This document shows positions 33,951 to 42,657 of a stretch of DNA of 64,000 bases, piece after piece. The stretch lies in assembly GCF_001637205.1 (NCBI RefSeq), contig NZ_LVJH01000010.1, positions 16,015 to 80,014 on the forward strand, written 5' to 3'. The notes under the pieces are model-generated. The model did not search any database and was not told where the DNA came from. It saw nothing but the letters and a program-made list of their open reading frames with translations. Numbering within the stretch: position 1 is the first letter of the stretch; the number at the start of each line of letters is the position of its first letter. This stretch comes from Paenibacillus glacialis. Lineage in GTDB: Bacteria; Bacillota; Bacilli; Paenibacillales; Paenibacillaceae. Made by a program: the position numbers and the translations under genes.

Positions 33951-35096
33951 ATGAAGCCATTAGATGCCATTATCGTAGGTGGGGGAGTTATCGGAAGTTC
34001 TATTGCTTATTATATGTCCGCGAGAGGGATGAAGGTCATACTCTTAGAGCGTGATCGTGTGGGAAGCCAAGCTTCGTCAGCTGCAGCCGGGATGCTTGCA
34101 GCGCAAGCTGAAATACATGAAGCTGGGCCAATGTTCGATTTGGCGCGGGCCAGCCGTGGTTTATTTCCTCAACTCGCTACTGATTTGAGTGAGTTAACAG
34201 GGATAGATATTGGACTGAAGCGTAAGGGCTTACTCCGAGTAGCGGTAACTGATGCAGATGTGGCAGAAATCCAGCGAACATTAGCTTTTCAAAAGACAGC
34301 GGGAGAGCAAGCGGAGTGGTTGTCGACGGAACAAGTGAGACAGCGAGAGCCAAGTATTTCCTCGGAAATAAGAGGGGCTATGTTCGTTGGAGAAGATAGC
34401 CAAGTAGACGCTCCAGAGTTATGTTCTGCATTTGCACATGCTGCAGCAGTACTTGGAGCACAAATAAAGGAGTTCACCGAAGTGAAATCTCTTCTTCTTG
34501 ACCAAGGACGGATTTCTGGAGTGATGACTAGTGAAGGAACCCTCTATTCTGATAGAGTCATCATTGCTTCAGGAACGTGGAGTGGACCTCTTCTTGCACA
34601 GGCTAGATTAACATGTCCTATTTATCCGGTTAAGGGGGAGTGTTTCTCTGTTCTGAGTCATACACCGTTAATTCAATCTACGATTTTTAGTCATGGTTGT
34701 TACTTAGTCCCTAAGAAGGGAGGACGTATCGTTATTGGAGCAACCGCGCAGGCACATTGCTATGATCGCAAGGTATCTCTAGGTGGGATTTCCAAGCTCT
34801 TAGAAGCGTCGAAGCACCTTTTACCAGGTATTATCGAGGCAGAGTGGGAGAAAGCATGGAGTGGGCTACGTCCTCAGACACTAGATGGGTTACCGTATTT
34901 GGGTGAGCATCCACATTGGAAAGGATTATATGCTGCAACAGGCCATTATCGTAATGGTATTCTACTTAGTCCGATGACGGGCAAGCTCGTTGCAGATTGG
35001 GCCGAAGGAAAGACAGAGAAGGACCTTTCTCTAGATTCCTATCGAGTTGATCGGCATGAGAATGTTCATCTAAAGAAGGAAGGTGTTCCATCATGA
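33951..35096 (+). CDS. thiO: Glycine oxidase
   Basis: This 381-residue FAD-dependent amine oxidase of the DAO family oxidises glycine to iminoacetate, the glycine-derived carbon-nitrogen unit used by ThiG to build the thiamine thiazole. The nucleotide-binding motif is DAIIVGGGVIGSSIAYYMSA at the N-terminus. VGSQASSAAAGMLAAQAEIH is the conserved second block, and GLRPQTLDGLPYLGEHPHWK with ATGHYRNGILLSPMTGKLVA close the C-terminus. ATG 33951 follows AGGAGG at longer than usual spacing. The stop overlaps the thiS start (ATGA). Confidence 0.93.
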   Translation: MKPLDAIIVGGGVIGSSIAYYMSARGMKVILLERDRVGSQASSAAAGMLAAQAEIHEAGPMFDLARASRGLFPQLATDLSELTGIDIGLKRKGLLRVAVTDADVAEIQRTLAFQKTAGEQAEWLSTEQVRQREPSISSEIRGAMFVGEDSQVDAPELCSAFAHAAAVLGAQIKEFTEVKSLLLDQGRISGVMTSEGTLYSDRVIIASGTWSGPLLAQARLTCPIYPVKGECFSVLSHTPLIQSTIFSHGCYLVPKKGGRIVIGATAQAHCYDRKVSLGGISKLLEASKHLLPGIIEAEWEKAWSGLRPQTLDGLPYLGEHPHWKGLYAATGHYRNGILLSPMTGKLVADWAEGKTEKDLSLDSYRVDRHENVHLKKEGVPS

Positions 35097-35296
35097 AGAT
35101 AGAGATTAACGGAGAACAAGTTGAGATCCCTAGTAACTGTACGACAATTACTGACTTGCTCGTGCATTTTGGCTTAGAGACCAAAATTGTGATTATCGAA
35201 TGGAATAAGCAAATTTTAGAGAAATCCAATCATGATAAGACAGGTATATCAGACGGAGACCGTATTGAGATCGTTCATTTTGTAGGAGGTGGTTGA
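35093..35296 (+). CDS. thiS: Sulfur carrier protein ThiS
   Basis: This 67-residue beta-grasp protein ends in VHFVGGG. The terminal Gly-Gly is adenylated by ThiF and converted to a thiocarboxylate that donates sulfur to the thiazole ring. Family blocks are [11 protein letters not shown] at the start, [10 protein letters not shown] and [16 protein letters not shown]. The extra terminal Gly is unusual but seen in some ThiS. The ATG overlaps the thiO stop. thiF is not in this operon and must be encoded elsewhere. Confidence 0.92.
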   Translation: MKIEINGEQVEIPSNCTTITDLLVHFGLETKIVIIEWNKQILEKSNHDKTGISDGDRIEIVHFVGGG

Positions 35297-35297
35297 T

Positions 35298-36065
35298 ATG
35301 TTGAAAATAGGACCATATGAATTTAATTCGAGATTATTACTAGGAACGGGTAAGTTCCCAAGCTTTGAGATCCAAAAGGAAGCTGTTGATGCATCTGAAG
35401 CACAAATTTTGACGTTTGCGGTTCGACGAATGGACATATTTGAGGCGACTCAGCCTAATTTTCTAGAAATGTTAGATGTAAGTAAATATACATTACTACC
35501 GAATACAGCAGGTGCTTCCACAGCGGAGGAAGCCGTGCGCATTGCGAGATTAGCGAAAGCGTCGGGCCTATGTGACATGATTAAAGTGGAAGTGATTGGT
35601 GATTGGAAGACGTTGTTGCCAGATCCTTTGGAGACATTAAAAGCCTCCGAGATGTTACTAGAAGAAGGTTTTATCGTCCTTCCTTATACGTCAGATGATG
35701 TGTTGTTAGCCAAAAGACTACAAGAGTTAGGTGTTCATGCGATTATGCCAGGTGCATCCCCGATTGGATCAGGTCAAGGTATTATTAATCCGTTGAATCT
35801 ATCGTTTATTATTGAGCAAGCAAGTGTTCCTATCATTGTAGATGCTGGGATAGGTAGTCCTTCTGATGCGACATTCGCCATGGAGCTTGGAGCCGATGCA
35901 GTATTGCTGAATACAGCTGTTTCGGGAGCAAGGGATCCCGTAAAGATGGCATTGGCGATGAAGCTTGCTATTGAAGCGGGTAGATTAGGACTCGAAGCGG
36001 GAAGAATTCCGAAGAAACGTTATGCTTCCGCGAGTAGTCCGACGGAAGGATGGAGTAGTATTTAA
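35298..36065 (+). CDS. thiG: Thiazole synthase
   Basis: This 255-residue TIM-barrel thiazole synthase joins deoxyxylulose 5-phosphate, iminoacetate and ThiS thiocarboxylate. Family signatures are [59 protein letters not shown] with the Schiff-base Lys, [20 protein letters not shown] and [23 protein letters not shown] 35298 is preferred over GTG 35289: AGGAGGTGG lies just before it, and it falls one base after the thiS stop. It is the last gene of the operon, with a terminator at 36139. Confidence 0.95.
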   Translation: MLKIGPYEFNSRLLLGTGKFPSFEIQKEAVDASEAQILTFAVRRMDIFEATQPNFLEMLDVSKYTLLPNTAGASTAEEAVRIARLAKASGLCDMIKVEVIGDWKTLLPDPLETLKASEMLLEEGFIVLPYTSDDVLLAKRLQELGVHAIMPGASPIGSGQGIINPLNLSFIIEQASVPIIVDAGIGSPSDATFAMELGADAVLLNTAVSGARDPVKMALAMKLAIEAGRLGLEAGRIPKKRYASASSPTEGWSSI

Positions 36066-36138
36066 GTGATTTTAAAGATACGAGAGAAGTTATGTACACA
36101 CATCGATTATTGATTATGTGCATTTTTAATATGTATTG

Positions 36139-36173
36139 AAGTCCAGAGGGTTATGAATGTCTGGGCTTTTTTG
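36139..36173 (+). terminator. Terminator of the thi operon
   Basis: AAGTCCAGA-gggttatgaatg-TCTGGGCTT is followed by TTTT. Confidence 0.7.
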
Positions 36174-36272
36174 TAGTGCGTTTTTTCGGTGCAGTACAAT
36201 CCAATATTTGTTATATTTATAGATGGTCTTCTGTTACTATGTAATCTGAGTCATGAAATAGGAGGTGTCAGA

Positions 36273-36784
36273 TTGACTTTATTAACAAAATTAATAGAGC
36301 AGAGCGGAAATCCTAAGGGAATCGTTGGATCTATCATGATAAGTATCATGAATGTCGCACATGCTGGAATGAGAAATTGGGCTTTGAAAAAAATCCATAT
36401 CAGAATAGATGATACCATATTGGATATAGGCTGTGGTGGAGGCCAAACACTTCACACACTATCTAGATTGAATGAACAAGTTAAATTGTATGGGATTGAT
36501 TACTCAAAGAAATCTGTTGAGGATTCGATTAGAAAAAATAAACATGATGTCATGACGGGTAAGTTAAGTCGGATTTAAAAAATGATGTGAAAGAAGTGTA
36601 TAGAGTGTTACAACCTAATGGGTGTTTCATGATTGTCTCTGAATTATATAAAATAAACTATCACATGAAAGAGTATAGAAACAGAGAAGAATTGAAACGG
36701 TTATTTGTGGAGATAGGATTTAAGGAAGTGCAGTTTCATGAAAATAACAATAAAAAGTGGATTTGTATTATTGGCAAAAAGTAA
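36273..36784 (+). pseudogene. SAM-dependent methyltransferase with internal deletion
   Basis: A good start (TTG 36273 behind GGAGGTG) opens LLTKLIEQSGNPKGIVGSIM and DDTILDIGCGGGQTLHTLSR, a complete SAM-binding motif I, but the frame ends at 36578. A second frame from about 36575 gives DVKEVYRVLQPNGCFMIVSE and the usual C-terminal NNNKKWICIIGKK. The stretch normally between SVEDSIRKN and EVYRVLQPNG, with motifs II and III (about 60 residues), is missing. So an internal deletion with frame change inactivated the gene. Two partial proteins might still be made, but neither would be a full enzyme. Confidence 0.75.
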
Positions 36785-36822
36785 GTTTTTTTACGATGAA
36801 AATGCTGAAGGAGCGAATATAA

Positions 36823-37275
36823 ATGATAGAACCAACGATTGAATTGAAAATAGTAGATAGGAATAACTGGAATGCATGTATAAGATTAAAGCTAAAGGAA
36901 GATCAGACGAAATTTATTGCGCCTAATCTTTATTCGATTGCACAATCGAAGGTGGAACCCAATTTATTGCCGTACGCTATTTATGCGAACAAAGAAATGA
37001 TCGGATTTGCTCTAATCGATAGTGAATCAGATCCGAAGGACATGTGCCATTGGATTCCAAGATTTATGATTGATGCAGGCTTTCAAGGGCAAGGTTATGG
37101 GAAAGCTAGCATGAAGAAAATAATAGAAGCGATGAAAGCGATGACGAATATTGTTGCGATTAGAATTTCCTTTGATCCGGATAATGACTCGGCAAGAGCA
37201 TTGTATTTAAAGATGGGATTCTCAGAAACTGGAGAGATCGAGGATGATGAGGTTGTTTTTGAAATGAGACTTTAA
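36823..37275 (+). CDS. GNAT family N-acetyltransferase (spermidine acetyltransferase-like)
   Basis: This is a 150-residue GNAT domain. It begins IELKIVDRNNWNACIRLKLK. It has PRFMIDAGFQGQGYGKASMK as the acetyl-CoA loop and SFDPDNDSARALYLKMGFSE near the C-terminus, as in the SpeG/BltD/PaiA-like diamine acetyltransferases. The start is ATG 36823 behind AAGGAGCG. It lies between two genes that both suffered internal deletions, but is itself intact. Confidence 0.85.
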   Translation: MIEPTIELKIVDRNNWNACIRLKLKEDQTKFIAPNLYSIAQSKVEPNLLPYAIYANKEMIGFALIDSESDPKDMCHWIPRFMIDAGFQGQGYGKASMKKIIEAMKAMTNIVAIRISFDPDNDSARALYLKMGFSETGEIEDDEVVFEMRL

Positions 37276-37290
37276 AAGGGATGGATACTG

Positions 37291-37519
37291 ATGATTCGTT
37301 TATGCAGGGAATACGATGTGGAGTCTATATATGATATTATTAATGATGCATCTCAAGCATATAAAGGAGTCATACCTGAAGATAGATTTCATGAAGCCTA
37401 ATGGGTTTCAAGTCGTGTCTGAGGCATCTAAAGAGACGTTATTACGTAAATATTGGAATGTTCCGGATAAACAAATACAGTCATCTGTCGTCTTAATGAA
37501 TGAACCAAGTTGTATATGA
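37291..37519 (+). pseudogene. GNAT acetyltransferase with large internal deletion
   Basis: Frame one from ATG 37291 gives IRLCREYDVESIYDIINDAS and QAYKGVIPEDRFHEA and stops at 37401. An overlapping frame gives GFQVVSEASKETLLRKYWNV and PDKQIQSSVVLMNE, the typical C-terminus of this GNAT group (GFxxVSxxxKxxLLxKYW). The central 100 residues with the acetyl-CoA loop are absent. The join lies near 37395-37405. It is non-functional. Confidence 0.75.
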
Positions 37520-37539
37520 TATGTAAATCAGGAGGAATA

Positions 37540-38037
37540 ATGATGAGATTAATGAAACAATATCTACCTAGCATCCTGATCGCACTTGTTGTATCGATAT
37601 TTGTTCGGACTTATGTAGCGGAAGCCATGAAAGTACCTACAGGATCTATGATCCCTACGATTCAGATCAACGATCACCTTATTGTAGAGAAAATGATGTG
37701 GATGACTAGCTTAAATCATGGAGATATCATCGTATTTCAAGCTCCAGAGGAAGACAAAAGGTACGTAAAAAGATTAATTGGGTTACCTGGAGATGAAATT
37801 GAAGTCAAAGATGGAGAACTATATCGAAATAAATTAATCGTTAACGAATCCTATATCCAAGAGAAAATGAATTATAATTATGGACCTATCGTCGTACCGG
37901 CTAATAAATACTTTTTTTTAGGCGATAATCGTAACGTAAGCTTTGACTCGCATGCATGGGAGTATCCTTTTATTGATTATGATAAATTGATTGGAAAAGT
38001 CATGATTGAAATTCCAACACATGGTTGGTTTAATTAA
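37540..38037 (+). CDS. sipT: Type I signal peptidase
   Basis: This 165-residue membrane-anchored signal peptidase I cleaves signal peptides of exported preproteins on the outer face. It has one N-terminal anchor (YLPSILIALVVSIFVRTYVA). The catalytic Ser is in VPTGSMIPTI (about residue 36). The general-base Lys is in RYVKRLIGLPGDEIEVKDGE. The C-terminal GDNRNVSFDSH has His where most have Arg. ATG 37540 follows GGAGGAAT. Size matches the short Bacillus SipS/T type. The gene symbol is by family, and the paralogue is not certain. Confidence 0.88.
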   Translation: MMRLMKQYLPSILIALVVSIFVRTYVAEAMKVPTGSMIPTIQINDHLIVEKMMWMTSLNHGDIIVFQAPEEDKRYVKRLIGLPGDEIEVKDGELYRNKLIVNESYIQEKMNYNYGPIVVPANKYFFLGDNRNVSFDSHAWEYPFIDYDKLIGKVMIEIPTHGWFN

Positions 38038-38082
38038 CATTTAAGAATAGAATTATCGCATTAGAAAGTGGGTAGATGTGTC

Positions 38083-38517
38083 GTGATAAGTATAGATCCA
38101 ATTGAACATGAAGATTTAGCTGAACTTGGTTTATTATATGAGGAATTGATTGGCAGTCCGTCTGATGTGAAGAAGATGCAAGAACTTTTTGCGAACCTAA
38201 AGGACAACGTGAATTATCGAATCACTGGAATAAAGGTAGATGGTGTATTAGCTGGTTCTGTGATGGGGATTATTTGTCAAGATCTTGTGGGGGATTGTAG
38301 ACCTTTCATGGTCATTGAGAATGTGGTGATATCACTTAAGTTTAGGGGCTTAGGTCTGGGGAAAAAGATCATGAATGAAATGGAGAACATTGCGAAGCGT
38401 GCAGAGTGCTATTATATCATATTCGTATCAAGCTCATACCGTAAGGACGCTCATCGATTTTATGAGTCTTTAGGGTATAAGTTAGATGAGGTGCAAGGGT
38501 TTAGGAAAATGATCTAA
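38083..38517 (+). CDS. GNAT family N-acetyltransferase
   Basis: This 144-residue GNAT has a motif A loop (VVISLKFRGLGLGKKIMNEM) and a C-terminal SSSYRKDAHRFYESLGYKLD. It belongs to the general PF00583 group with an unknown amine substrate. GTG 38083 is chosen because homology begins at ISIDPIEHEDLAELG and AAAGTGGG precedes it. An upstream GTG at 38068 lies inside that ribosome binding site. Confidence 0.82.
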   Translation: MISIDPIEHEDLAELGLLYEELIGSPSDVKKMQELFANLKDNVNYRITGIKVDGVLAGSVMGIICQDLVGDCRPFMVIENVVISLKFRGLGLGKKIMNEMENIAKRAECYYIIFVSSSYRKDAHRFYESLGYKLDEVQGFRKMI

Positions 38518-38644
38518 CAAAAAGTGATATTAATTAAATAATAAATTGAAGACATGTGTTGAACATGGTATGATTTCTTGACGTCTCCTTCTAGTGAGGG
38601 AAGGAAATTTTAATTATTGAATCCCAGCATAAGGGTATGGAGGA

Positions 38645-39439
38645 ATGAAAGTGGAACCATTTCAACAAAATAAAAGTGCTTGGAATTCGGGAGCATATCA
38701 AGCATGGGTTAATCGGTTTGGTACGCCGAATGAAGCAGCACAGAAGATCATAGATGATCCTATAAAAAGAATTGGTAACGCGTTCGAACATATGGACGGG
38801 GTTAAAGATAAAAAAATTATTAATCTACTTGGTTCCAATGGGAATAAAGCTGTAGCGCTAGCCTTATTAGGTGCAGATGTTACGATCGCAGATTTCTCCG
38901 TTGAGAATGAAGCATATGCACTAGAGCTAGCCGCTGCAGCCAAAGTGAAGATGGAATATATCGTTTCTGATGTACTAAGCTTACCGATGGACAAGTTATC
39001 TGGGGAGTTCGATATTGTATTTATGGAATTTGGAATTCTTCATTACTTTGAGGATTTGCATCCATTATTTAATGTGGTGTCTACGTTGCTTGCCAAGGGT
39101 GGGCGATTGATTCTACAGGATTTCCATCCGATATCAACCAAATTAATATCATCCAAAGGCACTACAGCAAATATCAGAAAACATAAAGTGACGGGTGATT
39201 ATTTCGATACATCCCTTGAGGAGAAGGAAATATCATTCTCTAAATTCAGCTCTTATGAGAACAAAGAACCTGTTGTTCAAAAAGTTCGCTTAAGAAAGTG
39301 GACAATTGGAGAAATTGTCACTTCCGTTGCAAGCGAAGGGTTGTTCATTAAGATCTTAGAAGAACTACCTAACCTCTCATCAGAAGTATTCGACAAGGGG
39401 ATTCCTAAGACATTTACAATTGTTGCTGAAAAAATGTAA
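38645..39439 (+). CDS. Class I SAM-dependent methyltransferase
   Basis: This 264-residue methyltransferase begins with a Trp-rich conserved stretch, NKSAWNSGAYQAWVNRFGTP. Motif I is INLLGSNGNKAVALALLGAD, motif II/III is FDIVFMEFGILHYFEDLHPL, and LAKGGRLILQDFHPISTKLI follows. It belongs to the Methyltransf_11/25 group with unknown acceptor. The ATG follows TATGGAGGAATGA. Monocistronic, with a terminator at 39488. Confidence 0.85.
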   Translation: MKVEPFQQNKSAWNSGAYQAWVNRFGTPNEAAQKIIDDPIKRIGNAFEHMDGVKDKKIINLLGSNGNKAVALALLGADVTIADFSVENEAYALELAAAAKVKMEYIVSDVLSLPMDKLSGEFDIVFMEFGILHYFEDLHPLFNVVSTLLAKGGRLILQDFHPISTKLISSKGTTANIRKHKVTGDYFDTSLEEKEISFSKFSSYENKEPVVQKVRLRKWTIGEIVTSVASEGLFIKILEELPNLSSEVFDKGIPKTFTIVAEKM

Positions 39440-39487
39440 TCAAAGGACTCAATGGATATGAAATATCATAGTCTTTGACTAATAAAT

Positions 39488-39520
39488 GAGGCTACCGTGA
39501 TTGTTGCGGTAGCTTTTTTA
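39488..39520 (+). terminator. Terminator of the methyltransferase gene
   Basis: GCTACC-gtgattgttgc-GGTAGC is followed by TTTTTTAT. Confidence 0.75.
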
Positions 39521-39617
39521 TATTTCTGCTTAGTTCTGAATATTGGCTGTTGATCAAAGATATTTTATGAGCCTGATTACATTATGTGGTAGAATTATCA
39601 AAACGGAGGTGGCTGAA

Positions 39618-40001
39618 TTGAAAAGACCGTTAGGTGTTTCATTGATTTGTTATTTCTATTTTTTTGGTGCTATTCTTTTACTTTTTACCTCTGTATTTTA
39701 TGATGCAAATGCTAATGAAATTGGGATAGCTGAAAGATTTGGTGTACCAAATGCACCTGAGCAGTTAGTGAGGGTATTAGTCGCAGGTCTATCCTTGGTA
39801 ATGGTCTATGGATATAGAAACCTTAAAAAATGGGGATTTTGGTTAATGATTTTATACTCCATTCTTTTTGGAATGATAAGTTTATCCTTGGCAACAACGC
39901 ATAGCCAACAACCCTACATAGGAAATATGATTTGGTCGATTATCGTTTTGATATATTCAATTTATGTGAAAGATGCCTTTTTAAAACAAAATGATCAGTA
40001 G
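39618..40001 (+). CDS. Small four-helix membrane protein, unknown function
   Basis: This 127-residue protein has four hydrophobic segments: GVSLICYFYFFGAILLLFTS near the start, RVLVAGLSLVMVYGYRNLKK, WGFWLMILYSILFGMISLSL and NMIWSIIVLIYSIYVKDAFL. The Lys/Trp pattern between helices resembles DUF2127- or DoxX-like small membrane proteins, but I cannot name a family. TTG 39618 is chosen because CGGAGGTG lies 7 bases before it. The upstream frame to 39543 has no ribosome binding site. Confidence 0.65.
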   Translation: MKRPLGVSLICYFYFFGAILLLFTSVFYDANANEIGIAERFGVPNAPEQLVRVLVAGLSLVMVYGYRNLKKWGFWLMILYSILFGMISLSLATTHSQQPYIGNMIWSIIVLIYSIYVKDAFLKQNDQ

Positions 40002-40111
40002 TTCTATAGTTATTAACTATAAGTGCTATTTATTTTATATATTTCATGAATGAGTAAATATATGTAATAATACCTTCAACAACATTAACAGTATTGAAGG
40101 GGATATATAAT

Positions 40112-40879
40112 ATGGGATCGATTCATGAATGGAAAGCAGAATTATACGATGATAAATTAGGATTTGTATCACAATACGGAAGAGGGATTTTGGAGATTCT
40201 GAATGTACAGCAAGGAGAGAAAGTTCTAGATCTAGGATGTGGCACGGGAGATTTAAGTCATGAGATTGCACAATTAGGTGCTTCAGTTATCGGGATGGAT
40301 TTATCCGAGGAGATGATGGAGAGAGCGAGAATCAAGTATCCTGACATTAATTTCATCAGTGGGAATGCTGAGAATTTCTCGTTGGATGAACCTGTGAATG
40401 CTGTATTCTCGAATGCTGCTTTACATTGGGTTAAGAATGCAGAAAGTGTCATTTCAAGTGTCTGGAATGCTTTAGAGGAGGGTGGCCGTTTTGTAGCAGA
40501 ATTCGGTGGGAAGGGTAACGTTGAGATGATTGTAAAGGCCATAACCGACGTATTATCTCAAGATTACAGTGTTGATGCGAACGAACTCAACCCTTGGTAC
40601 TTCCCGAGCATAGGAGAATATAGTCAATTGCTGGAACAACAAGGGTTTCGAATCACCTATGCGGTCCATTTTGATCGTCCTACACAACTAGAAGATGGGG
40701 AGAATGGCCTTGAGCATTGGTTAAATGGACTTGCAGCAGATGTATTTTTCAAAGATTTCTCCGAGTCGGAAAAGAAACGTATTTTCACAAAAATAGCTAC
40801 TCATGCTAGAGAATCATTATTTAATGGTGAAACTTGGATTGCTGACTACAAGAGAATAAGAGTGGTCGCTTTTAAATAA
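40112..40879 (+). CDS. Trans-aconitate methyltransferase-like SAM methyltransferase
   Basis: This 255-residue class I methyltransferase has motif I VLDLGCGTGDLSHEIAQLGA, acidic SVIGMDLSEEMMERARIKYP, then FISGNAENFSLDEPVNAVFS and NAALHWVKNAESVISSVWNA. This arrangement (NAALHWV) is typical of the Tam/UbiE-like family acting on small carboxylic acids. The acceptor is unproven. ATG 40112 follows GAAGGGG; a TTG at 40094 overlaps that site. Confidence 0.85.
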   Translation: MGSIHEWKAELYDDKLGFVSQYGRGILEILNVQQGEKVLDLGCGTGDLSHEIAQLGASVIGMDLSEEMMERARIKYPDINFISGNAENFSLDEPVNAVFSNAALHWVKNAESVISSVWNALEEGGRFVAEFGGKGNVEMIVKAITDVLSQDYSVDANELNPWYFPSIGEYSQLLEQQGFRITYAVHFDRPTQLEDGENGLEHWLNGLAADVFFKDFSESEKKRIFTKIATHARESLFNGETWIADYKRIRVVAFK

Positions 40880-40895
40880 GAAGGTACTATAAAGA

Positions 40896-40935
40896 ACTGG
40901 TGAAAAGAATATGAATTCATTCACTGGTTTTTTCT
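40896..40935 (+). terminator. Terminator after the Tam-like gene
   Basis: AACTGGTGA pairs with TCACTGGTT with two G-T pairs, followed by TTTTTC. Confidence 0.5.
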
Positions 40936-41150
40936 TTTTTAGATCTGCGATCAATGGTTAGATATATTCTGGATGCACTTTCGGCTATCGTTTCGATCTT
41001 ATGGTTTTTCAGGAAATAGGAACGTGTACTTCTATTCATGTGGTATAATTTACCCCATCATAACCTCTTTAAGTAATTACTTCAGAAAAATGGATTTAAT
41101 GAGACGGTGTTTGATTATAATCAATTAATGCATAAATGGAGCGGTGATAT

Positions 41151-41735
41151 ATGCAAATTTCGAATGAATCTAAGTTGTTCCCAAGGCTAGAAACAGACAG
41201 ATTGATATTAAAAGAAATCGAAATTCAAGATGCTTCGTCCATATTTCGGATCTTTTCAAATGAAGAAGTTATGAAGTATTACGGTCGATTCCCTATGGAG
41301 TCTATTGAAGAGGCTAATCAATTAATTGCAATATTTAATGAGAGTTACATAAGTGACAAAGGAATAAGATGGGCGATTATACTTAAAGAAGAGAATAGAT
41401 TCATTGGTACTTGTGGTTATCATAATTGGAATAGAAGGCATTCCAGGGCCGAACTTGGATATGAATTGTCTATGGAAGCTTGGGGGAAAGGCCTCATGAA
41501 TGAAGCTTTGACAGAAATGATAACATTTGGATTCGGGTCTATGGGTTTAAATAGAATAGAAGCAGTGGTGTATCCTGAGAATAAAGCTTCCATTGGAAGT
41601 CTAGAGAAGCAAGGATTTAAGAAGGAAGGGTTATTAGAAGGGTACGCTTTTTTTAGAAATACATATCAAGATTTATTGATGTATGCATTGCTAAAGAAAA
41701 AAGTTGAATTACAAAAACTTAAGGGGGAGTTATGA
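41151..41735 (+). CDS. RimJ/RimL-type GNAT acetyltransferase
   Basis: This 194-residue GNAT of the Acetyltransf_3 (RimJ/RimL/YdaF) group begins LFPRLETDRLILKEIEIQDA. It has CGYHNWNRRHSRAELGYELS, the acetyl-CoA loop EAWGKGLMNEALTEMITFGF and NKASIGSLEKQGFKKEGLLE. Family members acetylate ribosomal protein N-termini or small amines. ATG 41151 follows GAGCGGTG. The stop is adjacent to the AGGGGGAG site of the decayed DUF2569 gene. Confidence 0.87.
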   Translation: MQISNESKLFPRLETDRLILKEIEIQDASSIFRIFSNEEVMKYYGRFPMESIEEANQLIAIFNESYISDKGIRWAIILKEENRFIGTCGYHNWNRRHSRAELGYELSMEAWGKGLMNEALTEMITFGFGSMGLNRIEAVVYPENKASIGSLEKQGFKKEGLLEGYAFFRNTYQDLLMYALLKKKVELQKLKGEL

Positions 41736-42103
41736 TTGGAAACTAAAACAACATAGGATAAATATAATAAACTCATGTTTGATTATTCTGGACTAGGTGG
41801 GTGGTTAGCTCTAGTTCAAATCGGGTTGTACTACAGCTTGATACAGTTGTTTCGTGATACGATGCCCGTGTTTGCCCCAGAGACTTGGAATGTGCTCACT
41901 TCTAAAGAGTCAGAGTTGTATCACCCATTATGGGGACCGCTTCTTACATTTGAACTAGTCTATAACATTGTTTTTTATTGTTTATTGTGTTTATCCTAGT
42001 CAACTTTTATCGAAAAAAAACTATATTACCACGATTGATGATCATTAGTTATATTGCAACATTTATTATTCTGATTATTACTACAGTACTTGAAGACATA
42101 TGA
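41736..42103 (+). pseudogene. DUF2569 membrane protein, nonsense and frameshift
   Basis: A TTG at 41736 behind AGGGGGAG begins METKTT, then meets TAG at 41754. The same frame resumes at DKYNKLMFDYSGLGGWLALV, a DUF2569 start. Near 41965 the frame runs into a T6 run and goes out of phase. One more T would give VFLLFIVFILVNFYRKKTIL and PRLMIISYIATFIILIITTV, the correct C-terminal helices, ending at TGA 42101. So two independent lesions are present: an amber codon 7 and a one-base loss in a homopolymer. Confidence 0.75.
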
Positions 42104-42350
42104 TTCCGAAGAAGAATGGAAAAATTGTCAATGTATCTTCTGCGGCTGCTCGTATTGGAGGTGCTGGAGAAAGTATTCACTACGCATCGAGAAAAGGAGC
42201 AGCAAATACAATGACGATTGTATTTTTAGAGAGCTAATTGAATATGGAATTGTCGTGAATGGCGTGGCTCCGGGAGTGGTAGCAACGCCTTTCCACGAGA
42301 AATTTGCACCTAACGATAATCGAATCGTGTTATCCAAAATCACTAATTAA
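42103..42350 (+). pseudogene. C-terminal SDR remnant with frameshift
   Basis: The sequence begins abruptly at IPKKNGKIVNVSSAAARIGG, has AGESIHYASRKGAANTMTI (catalytic Tyr-xxx-Lys) and, after a frame change near 42220, continues ELIEYGIVVNGVAPGVVATP and FHEKFAPNDN. The Rossmann half is absent. Its first codon overlaps the DUF2569 stop, so a deletion joined two genes. Confidence 0.75.
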
Positions 42351-42385
42351 GGTAAGAGCCATTAGTAATCCCATCACCGTACCAC

Positions 42386-42625
42386 TCAGAATAGCTTAGA
42401 AGTATTGGGTTTATGGATAGGATAGCCCGCGGGAGCTTTGGCTCTAGTTAAGGGTGAGCGAGTATAGAGGATGGTTCCCATCACAATTAAGATGGATTCA
42501 AATCCAGCACTTACGAATGGGATTTGCCATAAACTAAAGCCGAGTAATGGGAAATTCCCTAGGTTGCCCGGTAAAATGGGTAGATCTCTGCGATGTACTA
42601 TTAGATCGAGGATCCAGTTACTTTC
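42386..42625 (-). pseudogene. Truncated small membrane protein remnant
   Basis: A minus-strand frame without a start encodes NWILDLIVHRRDLPILPGNL, GNFPLLGFSLWQIPFVSAGF and ESILIVMGTILYTRSPLTRA. The HWxLDxxxHRxDLP pattern is common in Bacillales membrane proteins annotated as metal-dependent hydrolase or permease family. The N-terminal half is replaced by non-coding sequence next to the MBL gene end. Confidence 0.6.
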
Positions 42626-42657
42626 TTAACAGACTCTATCGTTTCAACTCCTCGTAT

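Noticed and set aside
33028..36065. A thiC or thiF gene expected in the thi operon
   Set aside because: Gene order ends at thiG with a terminator; no ThiF or ThiC motifs are found between 36065 and 36800.
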